A stretch of 64,000 nucleotides of DNA from Chryseobacterium luquanense (GTDB lineage: Bacteria; Bacteroidota; Bacteroidia; Flavobacteriales; Weeksellaceae): contig NZ_JAOVZV010000016.1 of the NCBI RefSeq assembly GCF_026460945.1, positions 62,001-126,000 on the forward strand. Direction: 5' to 3'. This document shows, piece by piece, positions 25,124 through 33,773 of the stretch; position 1 is the stretch's first letter, and each line of letters begins with the position of its first letter. The translations under genes and the position numbers were made by a program. Under the pieces are notes generated by a model, which ran no database searches, was not told the DNA's origin, and worked only from the letters and a program-made list of their open reading frames with translations.

Positions 25124-27226
25124 TTATTCTCTATTTTTTACCAATACCCATCCGTCGTATTTTGTTGGAGTACTGTTTGCGTCGTCTTCATTCCAAGTGA
25201 TGGTATACCAGTAAGTTCCTGTTTGGATTTTTTTACCTCCTGAAGTTCCATTCCATTTGAAGTTTCTTATTTTATCAGCTTCATAGATTTTATTACCATA
25301 TCTGTTGTAAACTGTGAATACAAGATTCTTTTTGTAAGCTAAAGCAGTATAATCTATTTCATCATTCATGTTATCTCCGTTTGGAGTAATAGCGTTGATT
25401 AGATTAGGTACCGTAACTTGAATCTGAATAGGGTTACAATCGTAAGAATCTTTCACGAAAATCTTATTTTCTCCTCTAGGTAATCCTGTAAACAGATTAG
25501 AATCTTGCCAGTTTGTTCCGTCTAAAGAGTATTGATATGGTGCAGATCCACCAGTAACATTGACCGTAATTGTATTGTTTTTAATATCTAAACTAGCAAT
25601 AACTGGTTGATGTGTTGGGTGAACAGTTACGTTTTGTAAAGTATAGCATTTTCCTGTTTTTAATTTAACCCAATAAGCTCCTACTGCAACATTTGAAATA
25701 GTCTGTGTAGTTGCACCTGTGCTCCATTCGTATCCGTCAAAACCAGCTCCTGCATCTAAAGTTGTTCTGTCTTCTAAACAAATGGTTTTGTCTTTAAGAA
25801 CAGTAGAGTTTACAGGAGTTAAAACTTTTAAGTTAATTTTTGTGATTGCATAACATCCATTTTGTGAAAACACTCTTACATATACAGAAGAATTTGATGA
25901 TATGTAAGTACTGCTTATCTCATTTGTTCCGTTAATCGCATTATCTAATGTAAGATAGAATTTTTTTGTTGTATTAGGTTGTGAAGTTACGTTGGCTAAA
26001 TTTAAGTTGAATGATGCTGTATTTGTATTAACAGGTAAAAAACATTCTTCAATGGTAGCTTCGTTTACAATTACTTTCGGGTGGAATTTCAAATCAACCG
26101 TTACGTTTCCTGTACATCCTGCGCTGGTTGTTACTTTTGCATAGACAGTTTTCTCAACAGAATTATAGTTATTTGGATTTTGAATTTCATTAATTCCAGC
26201 ATTAAGATCTGCCATCGTTAGGTAGAATTTCTTAATTGCCGTAGTGTCAAAATATACGTCTGCTGTAGTGAGATCAAATGTCGCTGTAGTAGCACCGTTG
26301 TTAGCACAAGCAAAAACTGTTGCATTTTTAACAGGAATTACTCCCAAAATAAATTTAAAAGACCCACTTTGTCGGCAATTATTCAATGGGTTTGCTGGAT
26401 TTGCCGGATCTTGATAACGAATACTATAATAATAAGTATCTGTTCCATTGACCATAATTGGAGTTGTAATAGGAGCTGTGCCGGATAATGCATCGTTAGC
26501 TGTTGTATGGTAGCTGACAATAAAGTTAGGATTTCCGTTTATAATCCCCGGAGACAATGTCGAGAAATCAAATAGACCAGGTAGTGGACATGTCGGAACC
26601 AGGTTTGGTCCTCCAGCTGGGTTTGGTGTTCCAGGAGCAATAAATGGATTTGGTGCTAAGTTAGGATCGGAAAATGCTGATGAAAGGGTAGCGGTTCCGC
26701 CCCAGTTCATAGAGAAACCATTTAAGGTCCAAGTATGATTAGTAATAATCAAATAATAGGTTTCTCCTGCAGTTACTTGCATGTAAGGGCTCCATTTACC
26801 ATCATTTCCATAATCTGTCAATGGGTTGGCAGGAGGTGCTAAAGTAAGATCTAATCCGGTATCACCAGGGGTTCCGGAATAATTACATCTTAATGGTCTT
26901 ACAAATACATTGTTTGTGTGTAATGGCGTACAACCATTGGATGTTGGACCATATACTGCAAAGTCATAATCGTTACTTGCAAGATTGGGAATAATCGTGA
27001 ATGCAAGTGTTCCCGAAGTAGCAATTGTAAAGGTGTACCAAACTGAAAAACGCTCGTTAGATGCCAAACATCCGTTAGTACTCAGCCCTTCTGCAACATT
27101 TCCAGGTCCTGAAGGAGTATAGAAAATGTCTGAATTTCCACAAATAGGCATTGCAGAAACACAATCAGATTGTGAATAGAATAATTGCGATGTTATTAAT
27201 ATAAAAAAGAGTAGTAATTTTCTCAT
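25124..27226 (-). CDS. T9SS type B cargo: PPC-like N-terminus (paralogue C)
   Basis: 700 aa. Signal peptide ends at LFYSQ. Residues ~20-180 form a jelly-roll, pre-peptidase-like domain (SAMPICGNSDIFYTPSGPG, FSVWYTFTIATSGTLAF, DYDFAVYGP, GETYYLIITNHT) shared with paralogue D and absent from A and B. A proline-rich linker then leads to FDFSTLSPGIINGNPNF, Cys-containing repeats, and a C-terminal half of the paralogue B type (INAITPNGDNMNDEIDY, ALAYKKNLVFTVYNRYGN, SGGKKIQTGTYWYTITW). It ends GWVLVKNRE. T9SS type B sorting predicts surface exposure or release, probably attached or carried in a matrix. Confidence 0.9.
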   Translation of the reverse strand: MRKLLLFFILITSQLFYSQSDCVSAMPICGNSDIFYTPSGPGNVAEGLSTNGCLASNERFSVWYTFTIATSGTLAFTIIPNLASNDYDFAVYGPTSNGCTPLHTNNVFVRPLRCNYSGTPGDTGLDLTLAPPANPLTDYGNDGKWSPYMQVTAGETYYLIITNHTWTLNGFSMNWGGTATLSSAFSDPNLAPNPFIAPGTPNPAGGPNLVPTCPLPGLFDFSTLSPGIINGNPNFIVSYHTTANDALSGTAPITTPIMVNGTDTYYYSIRYQDPANPANPLNNCRQSGSFKFILGVIPVKNATVFACANNGATTATFDLTTADVYFDTTAIKKFYLTMADLNAGINEIQNPNNYNSVEKTVYAKVTTSAGCTGNVTVDLKFHPKVIVNEATIEECFLPVNTNTASFNLNLANVTSQPNTTKKFYLTLDNAINGTNEISSTYISSNSSVYVRVFSQNGCYAITKINLKVLTPVNSTVLKDKTICLEDRTTLDAGAGFDGYEWSTGATTQTISNVAVGAYWVKLKTGKCYTLQNVTVHPTHQPVIASLDIKNNTITVNVTGGSAPYQYSLDGTNWQDSNLFTGLPRGENKIFVKDSYDCNPIQIQVTVPNLINAITPNGDNMNDEIDYTALAYKKNLVFTVYNRYGNKIYEADKIRNFKWNGTSGGKKIQTGTYWYTITWNEDDANSTPTKYDGWVLVKNRE

Positions 27227-27245
27227 TTCTAAATGATTTTAAATA

Positions 27246-27253
27246 CAAATTTA
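27246..27253 (-). promoter_or_regulatory. -7 box TAAATTTG
   Basis: Minus-strand TAnnTTTG 19 nt before the ATG at 27226. No clear -33 element. Confidence 0.5.
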
Positions 27254-27291
27254 AATAAAATTTAATTAAATATAAAGATTATCATTCAATT

Positions 27292-27322
27292 ACAAAAAAA
27301 AGTCGCTAAATAAGCGACTTTT
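27292..27322 (-). terminator. Terminator of T9SS cargo paralogue D
   Basis: AAGTCGCT-AAATA-AGCGACTT, 8-bp perfect stem with A/T runs on both sides; 18 bp after the stop at 27341. Confidence 0.9.
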
Positions 27323-27340
27323 TTATAATTGATGAAAATG

Positions 27341-29410
27341 TTATTCTCTGTTTTTTACCAATACCCATCCTGAGAACTTGATTGGAGTGTTATTTTTATT
27401 ATTTTCATTCCAAGTAACAGAATACCAGTAATTTCCTGTCGGAACTTTTCTGGTACCGCTAGCAGAACCATCCCATTTGTAACCGTTGGTTTTATCTGCC
27501 TGATAGATTTTAGCTCCGTATCTGTCGAAAATACTAAGAATTAAATTCTGTTTTCCTGCCAATGCAGAATAATCAATAACGTCATTTACTCCGTCTCCGT
27601 TTGGAGTGATTACATTGACTAAGTTTGGTACAACAATACCTACTTGTATTGGTTCACAATCATATGAATCTCTTACATAGATTGTATGATCTCCTCTGGT
27701 TATATTATTGAAAATATTAGAGTCTTGCCAATTTACGTTATCAAGTGAATATTGATATGCAGGAGCTCCTCCTGTAACATAAGCAGTTACTGTATTGTTT
27801 GAAATTTCAATATTGCTCACTACTGGTTGTTCCGAAGCATATACTTTTACTTTTTGTGTTGCTGTACAATCACCGGTTTTAAGTTTTACCCAATAAGTTC
27901 CTACCCCCACATTCGAAATCGTTTGTGTAGTAGCTCCGGTGCTCCATAAATAGCTGCTGAAACCAGTTCCTGCATCTAAAGTAGTTCTGTCTTCTATGCA
28001 TATAATTTTATCTACTAATACTGTAGAATAAACAGGCGGAATCACAACTAAATTAACTTTTACAACTGTATAACAATTATTCGCTGTTATTACTCTGATG
28101 TAAATCACTCCGTTTGGTGCAACGTGGTGAAGAGGATCTATAATTGCATTGGTTTGATTAATCGCATCAGTCATTGACGGATAATACTGTTTCGTAGTTC
28201 CTGTAGGATTGTTTATTGTAGCAACCGTAAGGTTAAATTCTGCTGTTGAAGGATTTGTTTCTATAAAACAAGATCTTAGCGTAGCTTCAGTTCCTGTTGC
28301 AACTGGGTAGAAATTTAATTTCACCTCTGCAACATCAGTACATCCGTACTGAGTGGTTACCAATACAAAAATAGATCCTCCAGCAGAAGTATATTGGTAT
28401 GGGTTAGTAATTTCATTTAAATTGTTATTAAGATCATACATAGATTCATAATACTTTTTTACGTATGTAGGATCGGCTATAACATTGGCTGTTGTAAGAT
28501 TAAAAACAGCGGTTCCTATATTATTGTTATTACATTCAGTCAGGGTTGCGTCGGTTGCTGTTATGGCACCATTCTTAAATTTAAACCTTCCCGTTTGTTT
28601 ACATTTATTAATAGGATTGGCTGGGTTGGTAGGATCTGTATACCCAATACTGTAGTAATATGTACTTGTCGTGTTTACAATAATTGGCGCAGTAATAGCG
28701 TTGATTCCTGCTAACATATCATTCGTATTGTAATAATATGATACCGTAAAGTTGGTATTACCATTAATGATACCACTTGATAATGTGCTGAAATTGAAAG
28801 TTGCAGGATTTGAACAAACTACCACTTCATTTGGTAATAATGGATCAGCATTTGGAAGCCCAGGTGTAATAAATGGGTTGGTAATTAATGCGGGATCATT
28901 AAAAGGTGAAGCAAGAGTTGCTGTACCACTCCAGCTAAGTGAGAAACCATTGGCTGTACTTTGGAAGTTATCAACGATAAGATAATACGTTTCACCAGCG
29001 ATTACATCCAGATGAGGATTGAAATAAGCTGAAGGAGGTGGACCTAAGGTAAGTCCCGTGTTTCCTGTAGGTGAAGATCCTGCATAGTTGCATCTTATCG
29101 GCGCACCTAAATTACCACATGTTTTATTAGGGCCATACACCGCAAAATCGTAGTCGTCAGGATTATTATTGGCATCAATAACGAATGCTAAGGTTCCCGA
29201 AGTAGCAATCGTAAAAGTGTACCAAACCGAAAAGTGTTCGTTTTGATTTAAACAACCAGGATTATTTAAAATTTCGATAATACTTCCCGGTCCGGAAGGG
29301 GTGTACGAAATATCAGAATTTCCACATACAGAAATTGCTGTAGGGCAATCTGACTGTGCAAAAATCATTTGAGAAATGATTGTTAAAAAAATGAGTAGAG
29401 TTTTTTTCAT
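27341..29410 (-). CDS. T9SS type B cargo: PPC-like N-terminus (paralogue D)
   Basis: 689 aa. Signal peptide ends near QMIFAQ. The N-terminal ~300 residues match paralogue C (SVCGNSDISYTPSGPG, FSVWYTFTIATSGTLAF, DYDFAVYGP, FNFSTLSSGIINGNTNF). From LRSCFIETNPST onward it follows paralogue A instead: VVIPPVYSTVL, GFSSYLWSTGATTQTISNVG, VKLKTGDC, ASEQPVV, YQYSLDNVNWQDSNIF, VNVITPNGDGVND, VPTGNYWYSVTWNENNK. The last ~85 residues are the type B sorting domain, ending GWVLVKNRE. Same likely role as the other three paralogues. Confidence 0.9.
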   Translation of the reverse strand: MKKTLLIFLTIISQMIFAQSDCPTAISVCGNSDISYTPSGPGSIIEILNNPGCLNQNEHFSVWYTFTIATSGTLAFVIDANNNPDDYDFAVYGPNKTCGNLGAPIRCNYAGSSPTGNTGLTLGPPPSAYFNPHLDVIAGETYYLIVDNFQSTANGFSLSWSGTATLASPFNDPALITNPFITPGLPNADPLLPNEVVVCSNPATFNFSTLSSGIINGNTNFTVSYYYNTNDMLAGINAITAPIIVNTTSTYYYSIGYTDPTNPANPINKCKQTGRFKFKNGAITATDATLTECNNNNIGTAVFNLTTANVIADPTYVKKYYESMYDLNNNLNEITNPYQYTSAGGSIFVLVTTQYGCTDVAEVKLNFYPVATGTEATLRSCFIETNPSTAEFNLTVATINNPTGTTKQYYPSMTDAINQTNAIIDPLHHVAPNGVIYIRVITANNCYTVVKVNLVVIPPVYSTVLVDKIICIEDRTTLDAGTGFSSYLWSTGATTQTISNVGVGTYWVKLKTGDCTATQKVKVYASEQPVVSNIEISNNTVTAYVTGGAPAYQYSLDNVNWQDSNIFNNITRGDHTIYVRDSYDCEPIQVGIVVPNLVNVITPNGDGVNDVIDYSALAGKQNLILSIFDRYGAKIYQADKTNGYKWDGSASGTRKVPTGNYWYSVTWNENNKNNTPIKFSGWVLVKNRE

Positions 29411-29430
29411 TTTTGAAAAATTATTTAATA

Positions 29431-29438
29431 CAAATATA
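29431..29438 (-). promoter_or_regulatory. -7 box TATATTTG
   Basis: Minus-strand TAnnTTTG 20 nt before the ATG at 29410. Confidence 0.55.
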
Positions 29439-29501
29439 AAAAAATTATTAATCTTATATTAAAGTTTTTATTGTATATCATAGCATAACGGTATAATGTG
29501 T

Positions 29502-30737
29502 TTAATATTGCATTTTTCTCAATTTAGGATTTGTACTTCCCACAATTAATGCAATTAAAATCGTCATGCTTCCGCCGAAAACTACTGATCTTACAACTCC
29601 TAAAAGTTTAGCAGCCAATCCGCTTTCAAATTGTCCCATTTCGTTGCTCGACATAATAAAAATTGAATTTACGCTCAAAACTCTTCCCCGAATATGATCC
29701 GGAGTTTTCAACTGAACAATCGTTCCTCGAATAACTACAGAGATTCCATCCAACATTCCGCTTAAAACCAAAAACATAAAAGAAAGCCAGTAATAATGCG
29801 ATAATCCGAAACCGATAATACACAATCCAAATCCTGCAACGACAGCCAACAAAATTTTACCCTGATTTTTTCTTAAAGGAATCAACGATAGTGTCGTAAT
29901 AATAATCATCGAACCAATATCCGAAGCGGCATTTAATAATCCAAAACCTTCTGCTCCCGATTTTAAAATATCTGTCGCAAAAACAGGAATCAATGCAACG
30001 GCGCCTCCAAAAAGGACTGCAAACATATCTAAACAAAGCGCCCCTAAAATTTCTTTAGTCTTAAAAATATAAGCAATTCCTTCACGCATACTTTCCATCA
30101 CTTTGATTTCATCTTTTTTATGCTCTGAAAACTGTTGTTTCAACTGCCAAAAAAATAAAGAAGCAACCAATAAAAGTGAAATTATCACTAATAAAGTCCA
30201 TTTAACGCCGAAAAATCCGATCAGAAATCCACCTACAGCATGACCGCAAACTGAAGAAACCAAGAAAGTTGCCTGATTTAAAGTAATTGCACTAGGAAGA
30301 TTTACTTTCTCCACTATTTTAGGGATCATTGACGGAACAATTGGACCTATAAAAGCTCTTGCAATTCCCGTAAAGAAAATAACAGCGTAGATAAAATAAG
30401 TGATTTCGTGCCCTGTAAAATGAAGTTCAACATCAAAAAACGCAGGAATCATTAGTAAACTGATGAGAAAAACATAGACATAATTACAAATCAGCAGAAG
30501 TCTTTTCTTTTCGTTCATGTCAATTACGTGACCTGCATACAAAGCACAACTTACCGCCGGAATTACTTCAGAAAGTCCGATAAGTCCGATGGAAAAAGGA
30601 TCTTTCGTTAATTGATAAACCCACCACCCCAATAAAGTAGCGAGCATTCTGAATGCTAAAACAATAAAAAATCTTCCGGTAAGAAGATTTCGAAATTCAA
30701 CATTTTGTAATGTTTTGAGCGGCAATAAAGAAATCAT
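29502..30737 (-). CDS. MFS transporter (enterobactin-exporter-like, MFS_3 type)
   Basis: 411 aa with about 12 membrane helices and a longer cytoplasmic loop in the middle (QLKQQFSEHKKDEIKVMESMREG). N-terminal FRNLLTGRFFIVLAFRML and the motif-A-like GHVIDMNEKKR after TM2 place it in the proton-driven MFS exporters. The C-terminal half contains TPDHIRGRVLSVNSIFIMSSNEMG, typical of the EntS-like branch. A TTG codon at 30743 would give two more residues, but it is part of the -7 box, so I take the ATG at 30737. Substrate unknown. Confidence 0.85.
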   Translation of the reverse strand: MISLLPLKTLQNVEFRNLLTGRFFIVLAFRMLATLLGWWVYQLTKDPFSIGLIGLSEVIPAVSCALYAGHVIDMNEKKRLLLICNYVYVFLISLLMIPAFFDVELHFTGHEITYFIYAVIFFTGIARAFIGPIVPSMIPKIVEKVNLPSAITLNQATFLVSSVCGHAVGGFLIGFFGVKWTLLVIISLLLVASLFFWQLKQQFSEHKKDEIKVMESMREGIAYIFKTKEILGALCLDMFAVLFGGAVALIPVFATDILKSGAEGFGLLNAASDIGSMIIITTLSLIPLRKNQGKILLAVVAGFGLCIIGFGLSHYYWLSFMFLVLSGMLDGISVVIRGTIVQLKTPDHIRGRVLSVNSIFIMSSNEMGQFESGLAAKLLGVVRSVVFGGSMTILIALIVGSTNPKLRKMQY

Positions 30738-30740
30738 GCA

Positions 30741-30748
30741 CAAAAATA
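30741..30748 (-). promoter_or_regulatory. -7 box TATTTTTG directly before the MFS gene
   Basis: Minus-strand TAnnTTTG with only TGC between its G and the ATG at 30737. The same bases are the T-run after the hairpin at 30746-30773, so this box doubles as the tail of the upstream gene's terminator. Confidence 0.6.
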
Positions 30749-30773
30749 GCCTTAAATATTCATTTAAGGCTAT
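30742..30773 (-). terminator. Terminator of the small lipoprotein gene, overlapping the MFS promoter
   Basis: Perfect 11-bp stem ATAGCCTTAAA with loop TGAATA (minus strand) followed by TTTTTG. Lies 57 bp after the lipoprotein stop at 30831. Confidence 0.8.
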
Positions 30774-30830
30774 CAGTATTTTCAGTTTTCAAATGATAAA
30801 TAAAATATCTTTTGAAAGATGTTGTCTATT

Positions 30831-31193
30831 TTAGTCGGCTCTCAAAGAACTGATGACAATTGCAGCAGCACCTGCAGCACCGATTACAACAGCACCGCCT
30901 ACAACTCTCGCTTGTGATCTGTCTTTTACAGAAGCAATGTTAGACTTAGGAATAATAACCTCTGTACTGTCTTTTTTTCCTTTTGTACCAATGATGTTGT
31001 CACCATCAATGTTACGGAACAAAATAGTTTGTTTTTTAGAACCGTCTCTTGGCGTTACAACGTAGATTTTTCCGGCGTCAAGGTTTGAATAGTTATTTTG
31101 CGCAATATCTTCGCTGTACTTTGTTGTTGCACAAGATGAAATTACAAATAAAGACGTAAATAATGATGATTTTAAAAGTACAGATGCTTTCAT
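30831..31193 (-). CDS. Small lipoprotein with C-terminal Gly/Ala-rich hydrophobic tail (tandem paralogue 1)
   Basis: 120 aa. Lipobox VISSC with Cys at ~21. The middle (SNLDAGKIYVVTPRDGSKK ... NIIGTKGKKDSTEVIIPKSNIASVKD) is a small beta domain. The end (VVGGAVVIGAAGAAAIVIS) is hydrophobic enough to enter a membrane or stack like a glycine zipper. The neighbour at 31329 has the same plan (NIKAGNKYTF, SIIGTKK, IAKNNITEIRKDR, then an Ala/Val tail), so the two are diverged tandem duplicates. Function unknown. Confidence 0.75.
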   Translation of the reverse strand: MKASVLLKSSLFTSLFVISSCATTKYSEDIAQNNYSNLDAGKIYVVTPRDGSKKQTILFRNIDGDNIIGTKGKKDSTEVIIPKSNIASVKDRSQARVVGGAVVIGAAGAAAIVISSLRAD

Positions 31194-31211
31194 TACAATT
31201 TTTTAGTTTTC

Positions 31212-31219
31212 CAAATTTA
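31212..31219 (-). promoter_or_regulatory. -7 box TAAATTTG
   Basis: Minus-strand TAnnTTTG 18 nt before the ATG at 31193. It shows that this lipoprotein is transcribed separately from its paralogue. Confidence 0.5.
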
Positions 31220-31328
31220 TAATTTTTTTTGAATATACGTTTTCATTAAAAAAGAAAATCTCACATTTTTTATAATATTAGGTTGAAAAATGGAGAAAAT
31301 TTATATTTAAAAGATTATTTTATCTGAA

Positions 31329-31706
31329 TTAATTTAAACCGCTTCCGAAAGCCGCCGCAGTGTCAGCTAAATCTTTTGTAGCCTTTGTCATCCCAACAAC
31401 TAATACTGTAACAGCGGCGATTCCTCCGGCTGTTGCAACGGCAGCAACAGCAGTTCTGTCTTTTCTTATCTCGGTAATATTGTTTTTTGCAATAGCAATT
31501 CTTTCATTTTTTTTGGTTCCGATTATACTGTCTTTAGAAATCGAACTTATCGTCATCGGGCTTTTGCTTCCGTCGGTCTGATGAAAGGTGTATTTGTTTC
31601 CTGCTTTTATATTTTTATAATTATCAAGATTTTTTGCGGCACTGTATTTTACCGAACTGCAAGATGTAATTGAAATGATTACTAAAATGGACAAAATTCT
31701 TTTCAT
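31329..31706 (-). CDS. Small lipoprotein with C-terminal hydrophobic tail (tandem paralogue 2)
   Basis: 125 aa. Lipobox SITSC with Cys at ~16. Same architecture as the protein at 30831: short linker SVKYSAAKNLDNYKNIKAG, small domain with DGSKSPMTI and SIIGTKKNERI, basic IRKDR, then an alanine/valine-rich hydrophobic stretch ending in an amphipathic segment. It starts 22 bp after the GH3-family gene, so it is probably the second gene of that transcript. Role unknown. Confidence 0.75.
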   Translation of the reverse strand: MKRILSILVIISITSCSSVKYSAAKNLDNYKNIKAGNKYTFHQTDGSKSPMTISSISKDSIIGTKKNERIAIAKNNITEIRKDRTAVAAVATAGGIAAVTVLVVGMTKATKDLADTAAAFGSGLN

Positions 31707-31728
31707 AATTAGTGATTTCTTTGGTGTA

Positions 31729-33228
31729 TTATTTTTTATAAATTTTCAGTAAATCTGCAATTTTTCTGTCGTTTGCCAGTCTCGGAATTTTATTTTGACC
31801 ACCCAGTTTACCCTGAGATTTTGCATATTCCTGAAAAGCATTTTTCTGAAGCTTAGAAATATGAAGTTTTTGCAAGATGTTTCCTGAAATCAAGTCATCA
31901 TAATACGTGTTGCGTTTTCTTAGCTGATCGTCTAGTTCATTTTTAAATAAGTCTAAATTTTCAGGCTCTTTTTCAAACTCAATAAACCATTCGTGATAAG
32001 GCAAACCTTCTTCCGGATTAACTTCCGGAGCCAAATGAAACTCCGTGATCTGAGCCGGAAATTTTTCTACGGTAGCTTTTACCGCTTCTTCCACTTCAAA
32101 AGCAATCACATGTTCACCAAAAGCTGAAGTAAAATGTTTGGTTCTTCCACTCACCAAAATTCTGTGCGGATTTTTATCAATAAACCTTACAACATCACCA
32201 ATCGAATATGCCCACAAACCGGAATTGGTTGTTAAAATTAAAGCATAATCTTTATTAAGTTCAATATCTTTTAAAGTTAATCTTTGCGCATCAGGTTTTC
32301 CGAATTTTTCTAAAGGAATAAATTCATAAAAAATACCGTGATTGGTTAAAAGTAATAATCCTTCTTTTGTATAATCATCCTGAAATGCAAAAAAACCTTC
32401 CGAAGCGGGAAACGTCTGTACAATATCTACTTTTCCGCCCAAAAGTTCTTCCATTTTATCACGGTAAGGTTCGTAATTTACACCACCTGTAACAATCAGC
32501 TGAAGATTTGGAAAAATTTGTTTAATTTTTTTACCGTTTTTTTCGATTAGCTTTTCAAAGTACATAATCAACCAAGGCGGAATTCCTGAAATCAATGTCA
32601 TATTTTCTTTCTCGGTTTCCTCAACGATTTTGTCGACTTTAGCTTCCCAGTCTTCCATCATATTGGTTTCCCAGCTTGGTAATCTGTTTTTCTGAAGATA
32701 ATTTGGGATGTGATGCGCTACAATTCCAGAAAGTCTGCCGGTTTGAATCCCAAAAACTTCCTCAAGTTCGGGGCTTCCCTGCAAGAAAATCATTTTTCCG
32801 CCAACAAAATCAGCGTTGTTTTTCTTGGCAATGTAATGGAAAAGTGCACTTTGAGCTCCTTTTACCTGAAAAGGCATTCCCTCTTTAGAAATCGGGATGT
32901 ATTTTGAACCTGAAGTCGTTCCTGAAGTTTTAGCAAAATATTCAGGAGTTTCAATCCATAAAATATCTCGTTGTCCTCGTTTTACTTTTTCGATATATGG
33001 TTTTAAATCTTCATAATCGGCAACCGGAACTTTTTCTTGAAAATCTTTTACAGATTTAATGGTTTCAAAAGTATGTGTTCTTCCAAAAAGAGTTTTTTGG
33101 GCGGTTTCGACAAGAGATAATAATAGTTTCTCCTGATTTTTTTCTGCGTTTTTCTTGAATTCTTCTGCTTTTTGAACATGTTTTTTTGCCCAAACCAACG
33201 CCGCATTTTTCTTTAGAAAGTTTAACAT
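31729..33228 (-). CDS. GH3-family acyl/amino-acid adenylating enzyme
   Basis: 499 aa. Member of the family that in plants (GH3/JAR1) adenylates acyl acids and joins them to amino acids; bacterial members are common in Bacteroidota and mostly uncharacterised. Visible: the ATP motif TSGTTSGSKYIPIS (101-114), LISGIPPWLIMYFEKL, ASEGFFAF, and the YSIGDVVRF / ILVSGRTKHFTSAFGEHV nucleotide-binding region, then a C-terminal ~120-residue cap. A -7 box ends 4 nt before the ATG, predicting a leaderless mRNA. The small lipoprotein gene follows after 22 bp. Confidence 0.9.
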   Translation of the reverse strand: MLNFLKKNAALVWAKKHVQKAEEFKKNAEKNQEKLLLSLVETAQKTLFGRTHTFETIKSVKDFQEKVPVADYEDLKPYIEKVKRGQRDILWIETPEYFAKTSGTTSGSKYIPISKEGMPFQVKGAQSALFHYIAKKNNADFVGGKMIFLQGSPELEEVFGIQTGRLSGIVAHHIPNYLQKNRLPSWETNMMEDWEAKVDKIVEETEKENMTLISGIPPWLIMYFEKLIEKNGKKIKQIFPNLQLIVTGGVNYEPYRDKMEELLGGKVDIVQTFPASEGFFAFQDDYTKEGLLLLTNHGIFYEFIPLEKFGKPDAQRLTLKDIELNKDYALILTTNSGLWAYSIGDVVRFIDKNPHRILVSGRTKHFTSAFGEHVIAFEVEEAVKATVEKFPAQITEFHLAPEVNPEEGLPYHEWFIEFEKEPENLDLFKNELDDQLRKRNTYYDDLISGNILQKLHISKLQKNAFQEYAKSQGKLGGQNKIPRLANDRKIADLLKIYKK

Positions 33229-33232
33229 GGTT

Positions 33233-33240
33233 CAAATTTA
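33233..33240 (-). promoter_or_regulatory. -7 box TAAATTTG directly before the GH3-family gene
   Basis: Minus-strand TAnnTTTG with AACC between its G and the ATG at 33228; predicted leaderless transcript. Confidence 0.6.
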
Positions 33241-33282
33241 TAAATAAGTAGAGAATCCACAGAAATAATTTAATATTTAAAC

Positions 33283-33312
33283 TAAAAAAAACCGATGTTC
33301 TAGGCATCGGTT
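33283..33312 (-). terminator. Terminator of the 81-aa repeat-protein gene
   Basis: AACCGATG ... CATCGGTT, perfect 8-bp stem, 7-nt loop, followed by an 8-base T-run on the minus strand; 40 bp after the stop at 33353. Confidence 0.9.
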
Positions 33313-33352
33313 TATTGAAAATTTGATTATGAATGACAGCTATCTGCCTTTT

Positions 33353-33598
33353 TTATTTGTTGACTTTGTATCTTTTATCAGGAGTTCCGTCTTTCTTCAG
33401 CTTTTGATTTTCTTTATATCTTTTGTCTGGAGTTCCATCTTTTTTAAGTTTTTGTGCAGGTTTCCCAGCAGTTGGTTCTGCAGCTTTTACTGGTTTTACA
33501 GTTTTAGTGGTTGTAGTTTTTGTTGCCGGAGCAACTTGTTGAGCAGTTGCAAATCCTAATCCTAAAACGATTGACATTGCAGTGAGAAATTTTTTCAT
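33353..33598 (-). CDS. Small exported basic protein with two LKKDGTPDKRYK repeats
   Basis: 81 aa. Signal peptide to ~20 (LGLGFATAQQ), then a Thr/Lys/Pro/Ala-rich linker, then two nearly identical 16-residue units with core QKLKKDGTPDKRYKEN. The unit resembles, from memory, the short 'PBCV-specific basic adaptor' type motif (kkdGtpDkRyk) found in many flavobacterial secreted proteins. Mature protein is strongly basic, so it may bind nucleic acid, polysaccharide or another acidic partner; this is inference. It has its own terminator. Confidence 0.75.
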   Translation of the reverse strand: MKKFLTAMSIVLGLGFATAQQVAPATKTTTTKTVKPVKAAEPTAGKPAQKLKKDGTPDKRYKENQKLKKDGTPDKRYKVNK

Positions 33599-33712
33599 TT
33601 GTTTAATTTTTTTACTAAAGTAAATTTAGGAAAAAACTGATTGTAAATTTATTTTTGTCAAATCTTAACTAAATTTTATCACTTATTAAATTGAAATTAA
33701 TTCTTCAAACCA

Positions 33713-33747
33713 ATAAAAAAGCCCGCCTCCAAAATTTGGAAACGGAC
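33713..33747 (-). terminator. Terminator of the 129-aa lipoprotein gene
   Basis: Minus strand 12-bp stem (GTCCGTTTCCAA pairing with TTGGAGGCGGGC, with four G-U pairs) followed by TTTTTTATTG; 26 bp after the stop at 33774. Confidence 0.85.
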
Positions 33748-33773
33748 AAACATATGAACGAATAGTCGTTAAA

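Noticed and set aside
17967..29410. Phase-variable inversion cassette among the T9SS paralogues
   Set aside because: All four genes are in the same orientation and I see no recombinase gene or flanking inverted repeats; the module swapping looks like recombination over longer time.
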